In this document: positions 1 through 10,300 of the stretch, piece after piece | Layout of the letters: each line of letters begins with the position of its first letter | Numbering within the stretch: position 1 is the stretch's first letter | Assembly: GCA_903875045.1 (NCBI GenBank) | Contig: CAIQUS010000225.1 | Location: 1 to 64,000 of the forward strand | DNA length: 64,000 nt | Direction of reading: 5' to 3' | Source: an uncultured Bacteroidales bacterium | Lineage (GTDB): Bacteria; Bacteroidota; Bacteroidia; Bacteroidales; FEN-979 | Position numbers and translations under genes: made by a program | Notes under the pieces: model-generated | Told to the model about the DNA's origin: nothing | The model's input: only the letters and a program-made list of their open reading frames with translations | Database searches by the model: none

Positions 1-636
1 CACTGAGACTCTTTTACTCCTGCTATAGAGGTGAATAATTCAGTTCATGTGGCCACGTAGGATTACGATCACTGAGACATTGAACTCCGCCACTTCTTTG
101 GCTGGGATGTTGTTCAAGTGGCCAAGTAGGATTATGATCACTGAGACTCTTTGGTAGCGAATGCGAATGTCAGGACTTTGTTCAAGTGGCCACGTAGGAT
201 TACGATCACTGAGACCAAAGCATTCTTTTGAAGCTTTCATCTCTATTACGTTCAAGTGGCCACGTAGGATTACGATTACTGAGACTTCTCTTTGTTTTAC
301 TATCTTTGTTTTACTCCATAGTTCAAGTGGCCACGTAGGATTACGATCACTGAGACTGGGTTGTCGAAGTCGAACTTGTTTGGGTCCAAGTTCAAGTGGC
401 CACGTAGGATTACGATCACTGAGACTTTTCATAGGACCTTGCCACTGATACGGTGCTGTCGTTCAGGTGGCCACGTAGGATTACGATCACTGAGACAACA
501 ATATGCTGACAAGAAAAAAAGCGATTTGAAGGTTCAAGTGGCCACGTAGGATTACGATCACTGAGACTAACAGTACGAGCAAAGATTGAATTTTCACTGA
601 GTTCAAGCGGCCATGTAGGATTACGATCACTTAAAC
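1..636. CRISPR. CRISPR array, 9 repeats plus one partial, partly degenerate
   Basis: A 36-bp repeat (begins GTTCAAGTGGCCACGTAGGA, ends GATCACTGAGAC) recurs at 43, 112, 180, 250, 321, 390, 461, 532 and 601, and a repeat tail occupies 1-9. The unique spacers are 32-35 bp. The repeat contains the 8-bp palindrome GTGGCCAC. Copies at 180, 321, 390 and 532 are identical. Copies at 43, 250 and 461 carry one change each and 112 carries two. The copy at 601 carries four, including the loss of GAGAC, so it is probably the trailer-end repeat. The array continues off the left edge. No cas gene is in the window, so type and transcription direction cannot be assigned. Confidence 0.93.
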
Positions 637-722
637 TTTCTGCAGTTATTGCATTATTATGGGCAAGGTTAATAAACCGAATTCAAATCGCTAATACAAC
701 TTATTAACTAAAATAAATAACT

Positions 723-2252
723 ATGAAAAAGATTATGAAGAGAATTTTATTTTTAAGCATTTTTTGCTTTCTATCATTAATTGCTTTTCCACAGGCCGTG
801 ATTAATTTCAAAAGCCTGACATTCGATTATGGTAATATCAATAAGGGCTCAGACGGCACTCGTGTGATTTCATTTAAAAATACCGGTAATGTACCTTTAG
901 AAATTACTAGCGTAAAATCATCATGTGGGTGTATTTCAATTGATAATTGGCCAAAAACGGCTATCGCCCAAGGAATGTCCGGCGAGATTACGATTACCTA
1001 TTTTACAAGGTTAATTGGTCCAATAAACAAAACAATATCTATATATGCTAACGCAAATCCCAATCCGACAATCTTGCGAATTTCTGGAACAGTTTTTCAA
1101 GATGCAGAATTGAAGTCTTTTAATGATGCTGGTACCGGTTCAAGCAATAATTCACAAAATGAAGTCTATCGAAATGGTGTTTTCCTTTACAACAAGGCTG
1201 ACAAAGCTGACTATAACAACGAATACAAAGAAATCTCCTCACTTAATTATTCCGACGGGAAACTTATTCTGGTCAAGAAAATAAATATAAATGCTTCAAG
1301 AATAAACCCTGATAATTCGAGATACTACAAAACAACAATCGGTATCATTATTGACCTTGGAACTAAAGTGAAAATTAATGAAATAGAAACAAATATATAT
1401 TCTATAAAAGAGTCTGACCTTGCAATGATGCCTTGCATGCTTTTTGACCCACTAAGAAATATAGTAACAATTTTTGCTAGTGGTAAAAATCCTGAAAGTT
1501 CTAATTATGGAATGGAAGGGTTTGCATATAGAATAGATATGAATAATCATACCTGGTCTAAAGAAACTGTTTTTGACAGAGTAAATTCTGGCTGGTATTC
1601 ATTTTTTGGAGGCTCAGATAATGGTAATCCAGTATTATGGCACTTTTCTATGGCCGGTTATTACGCTATAAAAAGCTCAAGAAATAATAATGGAACATGG
1701 TCTTGGTTAAATATAGGTAGTTATGAGCCATCAACCGCAATAAAAGAGTTTCCATATCGTAAAAATATCTTGGTTACAAGTTCGAATGACGTTGACAGAA
1801 TGTCAGCAAATTCTAATAATGCAACATCTCATTCTCCTCAATTTACAGAAAATGAGGTAGCAATAGGAGCTGCTGTATTAGTAGGGGCTGTTCTTTGGCA
1901 AGGTGCTAAATGGTTGATTAACAATTCCGGCGGTAGCTCAAGTTCCTATTCTAATAATTCAAACTCTTCTGGTACAAATACACCACAAAAATGTTACGAA
2001 TACATAGAGACTAAACCATACCCTTATTGTGGAATTACAATTAGTACACATAGGATTCGATGTTTGAACAATGGAACAAAGTATGATATTTTCTATTACC
2101 CCGGAGGAAAAGGAGATTGTCTATTTAGCTATTCTGAAGGTTGGTATAAACAAGGTACTGGTCTAAGCGATATTGGAAATTGGTATACGATTAATATTGA
2201 TAAAAATGTACCATACGAAGAAGCAGCAAAAAAACAATGTGGCTGTAAATAA
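723..2252 (+). CDS. Secreted DUF1573-domain protein with Cys-rich C-terminus
   Basis: This 509-residue protein starts with a signal peptide ending near FPQA. Residues 25-125 resemble DUF1573, an Ig-like HYDIN/ASH-type domain common in secreted Bacteroidetes proteins, with the typical 'FDYGNI', 'FKNTGN' and 'SSCGC' blocks. The middle (about 150-370) is not recognised. A hydrophobic stretch near residue 380-400 (AIGAAVLVGAVLW) is followed by a Ser/Asn linker and a C-terminal region with seven cysteines ending in CGCK. An envelope or secreted location is inferred; the function is unknown. It lies between the CRISPR array and the TIR genes, is AT-rich, and shows no clear operon link to either. 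Confidence 0.75.
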   Translation: MKKIMKRILFLSIFCFLSLIAFPQAVINFKSLTFDYGNINKGSDGTRVISFKNTGNVPLEITSVKSSCGCISIDNWPKTAIAQGMSGEITITYFTRLIGPINKTISIYANANPNPTILRISGTVFQDAELKSFNDAGTGSSNNSQNEVYRNGVFLYNKADKADYNNEYKEISSLNYSDGKLILVKKININASRINPDNSRYYKTTIGIIIDLGTKVKINEIETNIYSIKESDLAMMPCMLFDPLRNIVTIFASGKNPESSNYGMEGFAYRIDMNNHTWSKETVFDRVNSGWYSFFGGSDNGNPVLWHFSMAGYYAIKSSRNNNGTWSWLNIGSYEPSTAIKEFPYRKNILVTSSNDVDRMSANSNNATSHSPQFTENEVAIGAAVLVGAVLWQGAKWLINNSGGSSSSYSNNSNSSGTNTPQKCYEYIETKPYPYCGITISTHRIRCLNNGTKYDIFYYPGGKGDCLFSYSEGWYKQGTGLSDIGNWYTINIDKNVPYEEAAKKQCGCK

Positions 2253-2372
2253 TGGTCAGGAATTCAGCACTATAACAATATTTAAAATATCTTTAGACAC
2301 TATATTGTCATAAAGTTGTCGATGTACAGTTTAAGATAACTAAATTGTAAAAACTCGTCTATGAACAAAACC

Positions 2373-2412
2373 AGCCCATAACATTGTTCATGCGATAATT
2401 GCGGGCTTTTTT
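2373..2412 (+). terminator. Possible weak intrinsic terminator
   Basis: AGCCC (2373-2377) pairs with GGGCT (2403-2407), followed by six T residues. The stem is only 5 bp and the loop about 25 bases, so this is a weak candidate for ending the DUF1573 transcript. The rest of 2253-2486 shows nothing recognisable. Confidence 0.25.
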
Positions 2413-2486
2413 GGTAGGTATTCAGGTACAAGAAATAAACATTTATGCATACTTTGAACGATAGAGCGTTGAAATTCCGCAAACCA

Positions 2487-2620
2487 CCATTTAAAAAATA
2501 TTTAAACCGCAAAGAGCCACAGAGGTAACTCGCAGATAATTATAACTTTGCGGAACTCTGCGAAAAAAAACTCTGCGGCCCTCTGCGGTTATATTATTTG
2601 TTAGCAGACTTATCGGAGTG
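2487..2620 (+). repeat. Dispersed repeat copy A (CGCAAAG/CTCTGCGG family)
   Basis: This non-coding block begins CCATTTAAAAAA, continues with AAACCGCAAAG, CTCGCAGATAATTA and CTCTGCGGCCCTCTGCGGTT, and ends TTATCGGAGTG. The same block occurs in reverse orientation at 53031-53183. Its outer parts AACCGC and GCGGTT are inverted, so it can fold. No transposase is nearby. It ends 45 bp upstream of the first TIR gene. Confidence 0.85.
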
Positions 2621-2665
2621 CCCTCACTTATAGATTTTCACGAATAGTAAATAACAATTTATCTT

Positions 2666-5600
2666 ATGGCCGAAAATAACATAGTCTGTACAAACCCGGA
2701 CTGTAAAAAAAGCGAGAATGTGATCTTCAGTAAAAAACGAAACTGTTATTTCTGTGAAGATTGTAATCAGGATGTAATTGTTGTGAAGCCAATTATTCCA
2801 TTGAATATTTTTTTAAGCTATGGCAGGGATCAGCATATTGAATTTGCTGAAAAAGTCAAAAATGACCTGATATCAAGAGGCCATAATGTATGGTTTGATA
2901 AAGACAGGCTGAAAGAAGGTGCCGACTGGGAAAACTATATTGAAGATGGGCTGAGGATGGTTTCGGCAAACCCATCCATCGGAAGGTTCATATACATCAT
3001 CACACCGCACTCCGCCAGAAAACCCGACGGTTTCTGTTTGAATGAAATATCCAGTGTCGTGATGCACAATGTCAATATAATTCCGGTCATGTTAGTTCTG
3101 TGTGAATTGCCATTGTCTATTTGCCGGATTCAATGGCTCGATGCACAGGATTGTGCCAGGAACTATTCTTCTGCGGGGTATGAAAAAACCTTGAAAAGGT
3201 TGCTCGAAGCATTGGAAGAAGGGAAGTTGGATTATGAAGGAGTTCAATCGGGTCTGTTAAACAAGCTGAACCCGATTGATTTCGGTTCAGATATTTTTTA
3301 CCATCTGAAAAATTTTACTGGCCGCAGATGGCTGATTGATCTCATTGACCAGTGGCTTGCAGACGATAAGGGGTCAAAGGTTTTTGTGTTACAAGGTGGA
3401 CCCGGTGTAGGGAAAACTGCTTTTTCGGCATATCTGATTGACCAAAAAAAGGAAATAGCAGCCTATCACCTGTGCAAAACCAGCGATGACAAAACGAATA
3501 AACCTGTGAACCTGGTTAAATCCATTGCCTATCAACTCAGTACCCAAATCAAAGATTATCAGTACAATCTTGCACAAATTGAAATTGATAAGGATACTGA
3601 TGCGATTACTTTATTCAACCAAATTATAGCCCAGCCCTTATTCCGGATCAACAACCCGGGAAATAAAGTATTTATTCTGATCGACGCGCTTGATGAAGCA
3701 ATATCACTAAGCAATATGAATGAAATAGCAACCCTGATTGCCACTGTTTTCAACAAAACACCCGACTGGCTCAGAATGATTGTTACGACCCGTCCGGAAC
3801 CAGGAGTTATTGAATTATTGCAAGAGTTCAATCCATTTGTTTTGAATGCATCTTCCGATGAAAACATCAGGGATATTATGGAATTTCTGGAAGAAAATCT
3901 GAAAGGCCATGAAAAAAATGTGCGTGAAAAAGCCATTCAAAGTATTATCCGGAAGAGCGAGGGGAATTTTCTCTATATAACAAAGATCTGTGCCGAAATT
4001 GAAGATCCCGGGAATAAATTAATTGATGTCGAACATCCTGATAAATTTCCATTTGGAATGGGCCAGTTATTCATGTTCTCATTTCAGCGAAAATTTGGCA
4101 AGTGCGATTATCGGAAAGAGATTGATCCATTTCTACATGTAATTCTTGCCGCCCTTGAACCAGTATCAATAGAATATATCAGCTCTTTGTTGTGTGTTTC
4201 TGAAACAGAAGTATGTGATTTCCTCCATAAAGCAGGATCATTGTTCCCGGTCATTGATGACAAAATTCGACCGTTTCATAAATCATTGGTTGATTGGATC
4301 CACGACCAGGCATCCTCAAATATTTATGTAATAAGACGCAATGATGTTGAAAAAAGAATGGGAGAACTCCATTTTGACCTTTGGAACAGGATGCTTGAAA
4401 ATCCTGAAGAAATGAATGATCCGAATGATTATTGTGCCAGATTTGCACTGATCCATCTTTATAAGGCAGGCATGAAGAAGGAGTTACAGGGAATTTTGCG
4501 CGATATTTTTGATCAAGAGAATGAAATCCATGAAATTTTCATCCCAGGTATTGAAAAATTATTTGATTGGGTTGTTGAAAATAGAAATATTAAGGAAGAG
4601 GTCATACTAACGAGTTTGTTGAATAAAACGCAGGATGAAATTCAGATGCCGAACCTGGTTAGATTTAGAAATTTTCTGAATCTAAGAGCGAGTAAATATA
4701 ACAAAGGAGGCCAATCCAACTGGGCCTTGTTTATCTATGAAATAGTGGTAAAAATTAATACATTGCTAGTACGGTCAGAGCCTGAAAATATTGATTTTAA
4801 AGCTGCTTTGGCTATGAGTATTAATATGACAGGCGTCATTTACGGCGAGTTGGGAGATACAAAAAAAGCATTGGAATTATGTGAGCAGGCGAGGGCGGAT
4901 ATTGAATTATTGACAAATTTGGACACCGATCGTGGTGAATTAAAAGCGTTCATACCGGTGATTTTATTAGATCTTGTAAGAATTTATAACCAAATGGGTA
5001 ATACTTTAAAAGTAATAGAGTGTTATGAGAATGCAATCGAGCAAACGGAATCTCTTATTTCATTAAAATTAGGGCCGGAAGAAACTACACTAAAACCTGT
5101 TTTAGTTACGTGGTATGGGAAGTTAAAAAGAATCTATATCGCCATAGGTAATAAAGACAAGGCCATAGAACTGGGTGAAAAAATAAGGAAAAATTTGGAT
5201 TATCTCAATGAATTGGAACATGAAAAGCCCGGGGTAATGAATGACCTTGTATTTATTTTTGATCACTTTGAAAACATTAATCTAAATGATAAAGAGAGTA
5301 TGATAAATATGGTCGGTTCTCTTGAAAAAATATTGAAAGAAGAACTATCAACAATAGAAGCCCGAATCGCGAAGGATCCTAACAACACATATCTAAGACA
5401 ATCCGCTTATGACTTATATTGGAAGATGGGAACCATATATCAAGAAGATTTGAATGATAAAGCGATCGAGTATTTCGAGCATGTATGTGAACAAGCTGAG
5501 AAACTCGTTGCCATTGAACCTGACAGAGCCGATTTCAGACGGGCCCTTGTTGATTCATATAGTGAATTGGCTCAAAAGTATTTAGGCATGAATAGTGTGG

Positions 5601-7261
5601 AGAGTTTTATAAAATTCAGCGAACTATCCGAAAAATATATTCTGGCTTTGAAAGCCTTTATTGAAATGGAACCAGCAAGAGTTGATCTCAGACAAAAGTT
5701 GGCAACCATCTATCATTTGTTAGCCTTTGATGTTGATCATAGGTATGGTGTGGAAAAAGCAAATGAATTCAAAGAAAAATCGATAAAGGAAATTGAAGAT
5801 ATGATCCAGATTGAACCAAATAACATGGATTTCAAAAGCAATTTATCGGAAAGACTGGATGAATTGGCTAAATCATATAAAGTAATTGGAGAATGTACAA
5901 AAGCACTTAAACAGTTTGCAGCATCTATTGGGGTTTTAAAAGAATTGATCGCCTTGGAATCCAATAGCCTTCAATATAAAAATAGACTTGCAATGTCATT
6001 TCGTAGTATTGGAGACATCCATAAGGAAATGGGGCAGTTTGAAGATGCACTGGATTTCTATGAAAGAGATTTAACCATCCGAAAGGAATTTTATAATTCA
6101 AATCCTGATGATAAAATTCTGAAAAACAGTCTTGCATTTGCTTTTGAAAACCTGCGGGATCTGCACAAGAATTTGGGTCATTTGGATGATGCCCTTGATT
6201 ACGGTCAAAAGTGTCTGAAATTGAAAGTGGAATTGAGTGAAGCAAATCCAGAAGATGAAACACGAAAGATTGACGTGGATATTTCCTATTTAATATTAGC
6301 GGTAATCTATACGGAGATGGGGCAATTTGAAGATGCTCGTCATTGCTATGAAAAACGTTTAAATTGGAGATGGGAACTTTATTATTCAAACTCTGAGGAT
6401 GAAACAGGGAAAAACAGTCTTGCATTTGTGTATGATAGTTTGCAGAACCTGTATAAAAAGACAGGGCATTTGCAGTTGGCTCTGGATTATGCTCAAAAGT
6501 GCCTGAAATTGCAGGTGGAATTGAGTGAAACCTATCCACATGATGAAACACGAAAGTTTGACATGGTAATTTCCTATACAACTCTCGCGGTCATCCATAT
6601 GGCATTGGGGCAATTTGAAGATGCTCTGTATTGTTATGAAAGGAATTTAACCCTTAGAAAGGAACTTTATAATTCAAACCCTGATGATGAAACACAGAAT
6701 AATAGTCCTGCATCTGTGCTAGATAATCTTCAGAACCTGTTTAAAAAGGTGGGACATCGGGAGGTAGCTCTTGATTTGGCACAAGAGAACCTGACATTGA
6801 ATTTGGAATTGAGTGAGGCAAATCCACAAGATAAAACTCGAACGAATGACCTGGCGATGTCCTATTTAAAGCTAGGAGACATCCATAAGAAGATGGATCA
6901 AGGTGAAGATGCGCTACATAGCTACGAAAAGTGTTTAGCGCTGAGCGAGGAACTTTATAATTCTAATCCTTGCGATGAGACGCTGAAAACAAGTCTTGCA
7001 TTTGCGTTTGAAAGCCTGAGGGATCTACACAAGGATATGGGGCATTTGAAGGTGGCACTTGATTACGCTCAAAAGTGCCTGAAACTGAAAGCAGAATTGA
7101 ATGATTCAAACCCACATGATAAAGCAAGAATGAAAGATCTGGCGATGTCCTATCTGGTGTTGGGAGACCTCCATAATGAGATGGGGCAATATGCAGAGAC
7201 CCGGCATTGCTATGAAAAAAGCAACACCCTCTTGAATAGTGTGAACACCAAATTAATATAG
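2666..7261 (+). CDS. TIR-NTPase (STAND/NACHT-like)-TPR protein, putative defence sensor
   Basis: This is a 1531-residue protein. Residues 8-33 form a Cys-rich putative zinc ribbon (C8, C13, C27, C30, C33). A TIR domain spans about 46-165, beginning IFLSYGRD; Glu127 in FCLNEIS occupies the place of the catalytic glutamate of NAD-cleaving TIRs. The NTPase has Walker A GGPGVGKT (244-251) and Walker B VFILIDALDE (335-344). A helical region follows, then TPRs from about residue 700 to the end. The last part is built of 96-residue double-TPR units at an exact 288-bp period. By family knowledge, the TPRs would sense a ligand, the NTPase would oligomerise, and the TIR would cleave NAD+ as an abortive-infection effector. 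That role is inferred. The next gene, 42 bp downstream, has a homologous N-terminus. Confidence 0.85.
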   Translation: MAENNIVCTNPDCKKSENVIFSKKRNCYFCEDCNQDVIVVKPIIPLNIFLSYGRDQHIEFAEKVKNDLISRGHNVWFDKDRLKEGADWENYIEDGLRMVSANPSIGRFIYIITPHSARKPDGFCLNEISSVVMHNVNIIPVMLVLCELPLSICRIQWLDAQDCARNYSSAGYEKTLKRLLEALEEGKLDYEGVQSGLLNKLNPIDFGSDIFYHLKNFTGRRWLIDLIDQWLADDKGSKVFVLQGGPGVGKTAFSAYLIDQKKEIAAYHLCKTSDDKTNKPVNLVKSIAYQLSTQIKDYQYNLAQIEIDKDTDAITLFNQIIAQPLFRINNPGNKVFILIDALDEAISLSNMNEIATLIATVFNKTPDWLRMIVTTRPEPGVIELLQEFNPFVLNASSDENIRDIMEFLEENLKGHEKNVREKAIQSIIRKSEGNFLYITKICAEIEDPGNKLIDVEHPDKFPFGMGQLFMFSFQRKFGKCDYRKEIDPFLHVILAALEPVSIEYISSLLCVSETEVCDFLHKAGSLFPVIDDKIRPFHKSLVDWIHDQASSNIYVIRRNDVEKRMGELHFDLWNRMLENPEEMNDPNDYCARFALIHLYKAGMKKELQGILRDIFDQENEIHEIFIPGIEKLFDWVVENRNIKEEVILTSLLNKTQDEIQMPNLVRFRNFLNLRASKYNKGGQSNWALFIYEIVVKINTLLVRSEPENIDFKAALAMSINMTGVIYGELGDTKKALELCEQARADIELLTNLDTDRGELKAFIPVILLDLVRIYNQMGNTLKVIECYENAIEQTESLISLKLGPEETTLKPVLVTWYGKLKRIYIAIGNKDKAIELGEKIRKNLDYLNELEHEKPGVMNDLVFIFDHFENINLNDKESMINMVGSLEKILKEELSTIEARIAKDPNNTYLRQSAYDLYWKMGTIYQEDLNDKAIEYFEHVCEQAEKLVAIEPDRADFRRALVDSYSELAQKYLGMNSVESFIKFSELSEKYILALKAFIEMEPARVDLRQKLATIYHLLAFDVDHRYGVEKANEFKEKSIKEIEDMIQIEPNNMDFKSNLSERLDELAKSYKVIGECTKALKQFAASIGVLKELIALESNSLQYKNRLAMSFRSIGDIHKEMGQFEDALDFYERDLTIRKEFYNSNPDDKILKNSLAFAFENLRDLHKNLGHLDDALDYGQKCLKLKVELSEANPEDETRKIDVDISYLILAVIYTEMGQFEDARHCYEKRLNWRWELYYSNSEDETGKNSLAFVYDSLQNLYKKTGHLQLALDYAQKCLKLQVELSETYPHDETRKFDMVISYTTLAVIHMALGQFEDALYCYERNLTLRKELYNSNPDDETQNNSPASVLDNLQNLFKKVGHREVALDLAQENLTLNLELSEANPQDKTRTNDLAMSYLKLGDIHKKMDQGEDALHSYEKCLALSEELYNSNPCDETLKTSLAFAFESLRDLHKDMGHLKVALDYAQKCLKLKAELNDSNPHDKARMKDLAMSYLVLGDLHNEMGQYAETRHCYEKSNTLLNSVNTKLI
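5993..7240 (+). repeat. 288-bp in-gene tandem repeat encoding TPR pairs
   Basis: Equivalent codons recur at 5993, 6281, 6569, 6857 and 7145, an exact 288-bp (96-codon) period giving four full units and one partial unit. Each unit encodes two TPR hairpins with shared blocks such as GDIHKEMGQFEDAL, YNSNPDDET and DLHK..GHL..ALDYAQKCL. Identity between units is high enough to see by eye in the DNA, suggesting recent duplication or conversion. Confidence 0.85.
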
Positions 7262-7303
7262 AAACGCAATCTTTCGGACGAATCCTAAAGTAAAGTATTT
7301 TAT

Positions 7304-10300
7304 ATGACTAAGCTACAATCCATAAAAATTTTCATCAGTTACGGCAGAGATGAACATGCTGAACTGGCTGAAAAATTAAAAAATGATCTCAGGGAACAAG
7401 GATTCGATGTGTGGTTTGACAAGGATATCCTTAAGGAAGGTGCTGATTGGGAATCATATATTGAAAAAAGTATAGACAAGCTTGCTTCAGACAAGGAAAA
7501 TAGTTTTATGCTTTTCCTGATGACACCCCATTCCGTGAGAAGACCTGACGGGTATTGTCTGAATGAAATATCAAAGGCAATCATAAAGAACATTACGATC
7601 ATTCCGATCATGGTTGTTGCCAGTGAACCCCCATTGTCAATATGCAGGATTCAATGGCTCGATATGCAGGATTGTTTTCCATTAGGGATAAGGAGCCAAT
7701 CATATCAACAAAAATTTGAAAAACTGCTATTAAGCTTAAAAACAAAGTCTTTTGAATTTGAAGAGGGGCAGCAAACACTTCATAACTTGTTAAACCCCAT
7801 TGATTTTAGTGTTGATATACTACGGCATATACATAAGTTTTCAGGTCGGAAGTGGCTGATAAACAGAGTTGATCATTGGTTTAAAAGTTCTGATCAGCAA
7901 AGCAAGGTTTTCTGGATTACAGGTTTACCTGGTATAGGCAAGTCTGCCATTGCATCATGGCTTTGTGAAAACAGAAGAGAAATATCTGCAGTGCACTTTT
8001 GCGAGTACGGTAATCAAACAACCGGTCTTGACAAATTAATTAAATCGTTAGCTTACCAGCTAAGTACTCAACTTCCTGATTATTCCCATATTTTACAAAC
8101 TATTGATCTGCAGGAAACCTTTAAAACATATTCTGATCCCAAAACGCTGTTCAGCATACTAATCACTAAACCGTTAAATAAAATATCTCCCCCTGATCAT
8201 CCTGTAACAATTTTAATTGATGCACTTGATGAAGCAAGCAATGATGGAAGAAACGAATTGGCCGGGTTAATTGTTACTGAATTTGAAAAAACACCAAAAT
8301 GGCTGAAATTAATAATAACGAGCCGTCCTGATCATGAAGTAATGGTTCCGCTGCAAAAGTTGTCTCCATTTATCATTGATGCTTCATGTGAGGAAAACAT
8401 CAATGACATAAAGGACTATTTACAGGTTGAATTACTGCCATTTCTGAACGAATTTGAAATGAGTAGAAAAGATGAAATCGTCGATGTTATTGCAACAAAG
8501 AGTGAGGGAGTCTTTTTATACATAAAATGTATTTGTGAAGAATTAAAATCAGGAACATTACAACTGAAAGATCTAAATAATTTTCCATCATCACTGGGTT
8601 CAGTATACTCTGTTTTTTTTAAACGGGAATTTCCCAACATTGAAAATTACAAAAAAAATATCAGAGAGGCCCTGAGCCTGGTCATTTCATCGTATGAACC
8701 TATAGAAACCAATCTTCTAAAACGTATTCTTCATTGGAAAGAATCTGATTTTTATGATTTCATCGAGTTATTAGGGTCTCTCTTTGTCATCAATAGCCGG
8801 GGAAAAGGAGAAACGATTACTGTATTTCATCTTTCCTTGATCGACTGGTTAAAGGACTGGTCAAAATCTGGTGATTATTGTATTCCCGTTGCTGAGGGAA
8901 GACTTAAGCAAACGGAATTTGCGATGATGGAATATAAAAAGTATAAATCTGATCATAAATATATTTTAGATCCTTTCGTAGTTAAGTGGCTACCTTCGCT
9001 AATAGCTGAGTCCGATAATCCAATGGATGTGCTTAATGTGCTCTCCGACAATGAATATGTAAAATTGAAAATCAAATTGGGATTTACAGAAGTTTTGATG
9101 AATGATTTTCAAAAAGTGTTCATGTTGGCCCACCGCTCACATAATTTTGATATTTTTCACACGGTACTTATTAGCGTCATCAAGGTTCACACGGAGATAT
9201 CAAATATAAATTTAGAAACGTTAAAAAACGGGTTCAATAAATCTGATGTAAACTATTTTTCATCATCGCTGGATATTACCGTGAATATTAGTTTACAGGA
9301 TATGTATCTAACATATATCATCAAGTTGTATGAAATCTTATTTGTTAAAAAAAAGGAATTTGATGGGAAAAACCAATATATCCACAAAATACTCACAGAA
9401 ATTGACAAATTTTCAGTTAAATATCCGGATTTCAATTGGGCTAAATTCCTGCCCCTGTCATTGATTAAAAGAATTGGTTATAAGCTTGAAGAATTAAATA
9501 TTGATTGTACGACAGTTCTTAAAGGTGCAAAGCCTTATAACCACCTTATTCTTGGCATTGAAGATGAATACCAATATGAATCCATTGAAAATGCCGACTA
9601 TATCCCCTCATTACTTACAGAAATAGCAGTACAGTTTTATCAAAACGGATTAATTGAAAAGGCCAGTCAAATTGCAAACAGACTTGACGATTCAGGGAAA
9701 AAGTATTGTTCAGATGAATTTTTACGTCTAAACAGGAACCAAAATGAGATTGAACCTGGTGTTTATAAAAAGGCGAAGGATAATAAATTGCGCATATCTG
9801 ACACACTGTTCTCCGGCACAGTCCTGGCTTTACTTGGATCGGCATTCAGGGTATTCGTATTGAAGCCATTATACTTTTCCAATTTACTGATTGACGTGAT
9901 GCTGAAATATATAGTTAAAATTGGAACAGCATTAAAAAAAGGCACAAATAGAATTATTTTAACAGTTCACCATTTGGATAAGGAACAAATTGAAAATTTC
10001 TTGTATTACGCTAAACCACCATTCGTGATGATTCATTTGCGTACCGGATTCAGGCGCAGGGCATTTAAAATTAAGCGACGGATGAATGAAATAATGAACG
10101 TGATGTATGAGGAACGTGAGAATATTCCTGAGGTACTTTATCCTTTATCTATTTCAAGAGGGAATAAAATTGATTTGGATTTCGAAAAATGCGTGAAAAA
10201 TATCAATATTTATTCACCACCTGAGATGGAAAAGCATCTGCATAATCTTGTTGGCAGGATTGAAAAAACGTTTACTCAGATAGAAGCAATGTTTATCTAC

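Noticed and set aside
40-549. Open frames on both strands within the first 550 bp (up to 130 codons)
   Set aside because: Their peptides repeat the same dozen residues at the repeat period; they are translations of CRISPR repeats.
2300-2512. 70-codon minus-strand frame
   Set aside because: It runs into the dispersed repeat, has no recognisable domain and no start context; treated as non-coding.
5925-6581. 218-codon minus-strand frame
   Set aside because: It is antisense to the TPR repeats and its own peptide repeats at the same period, so it is a shadow.
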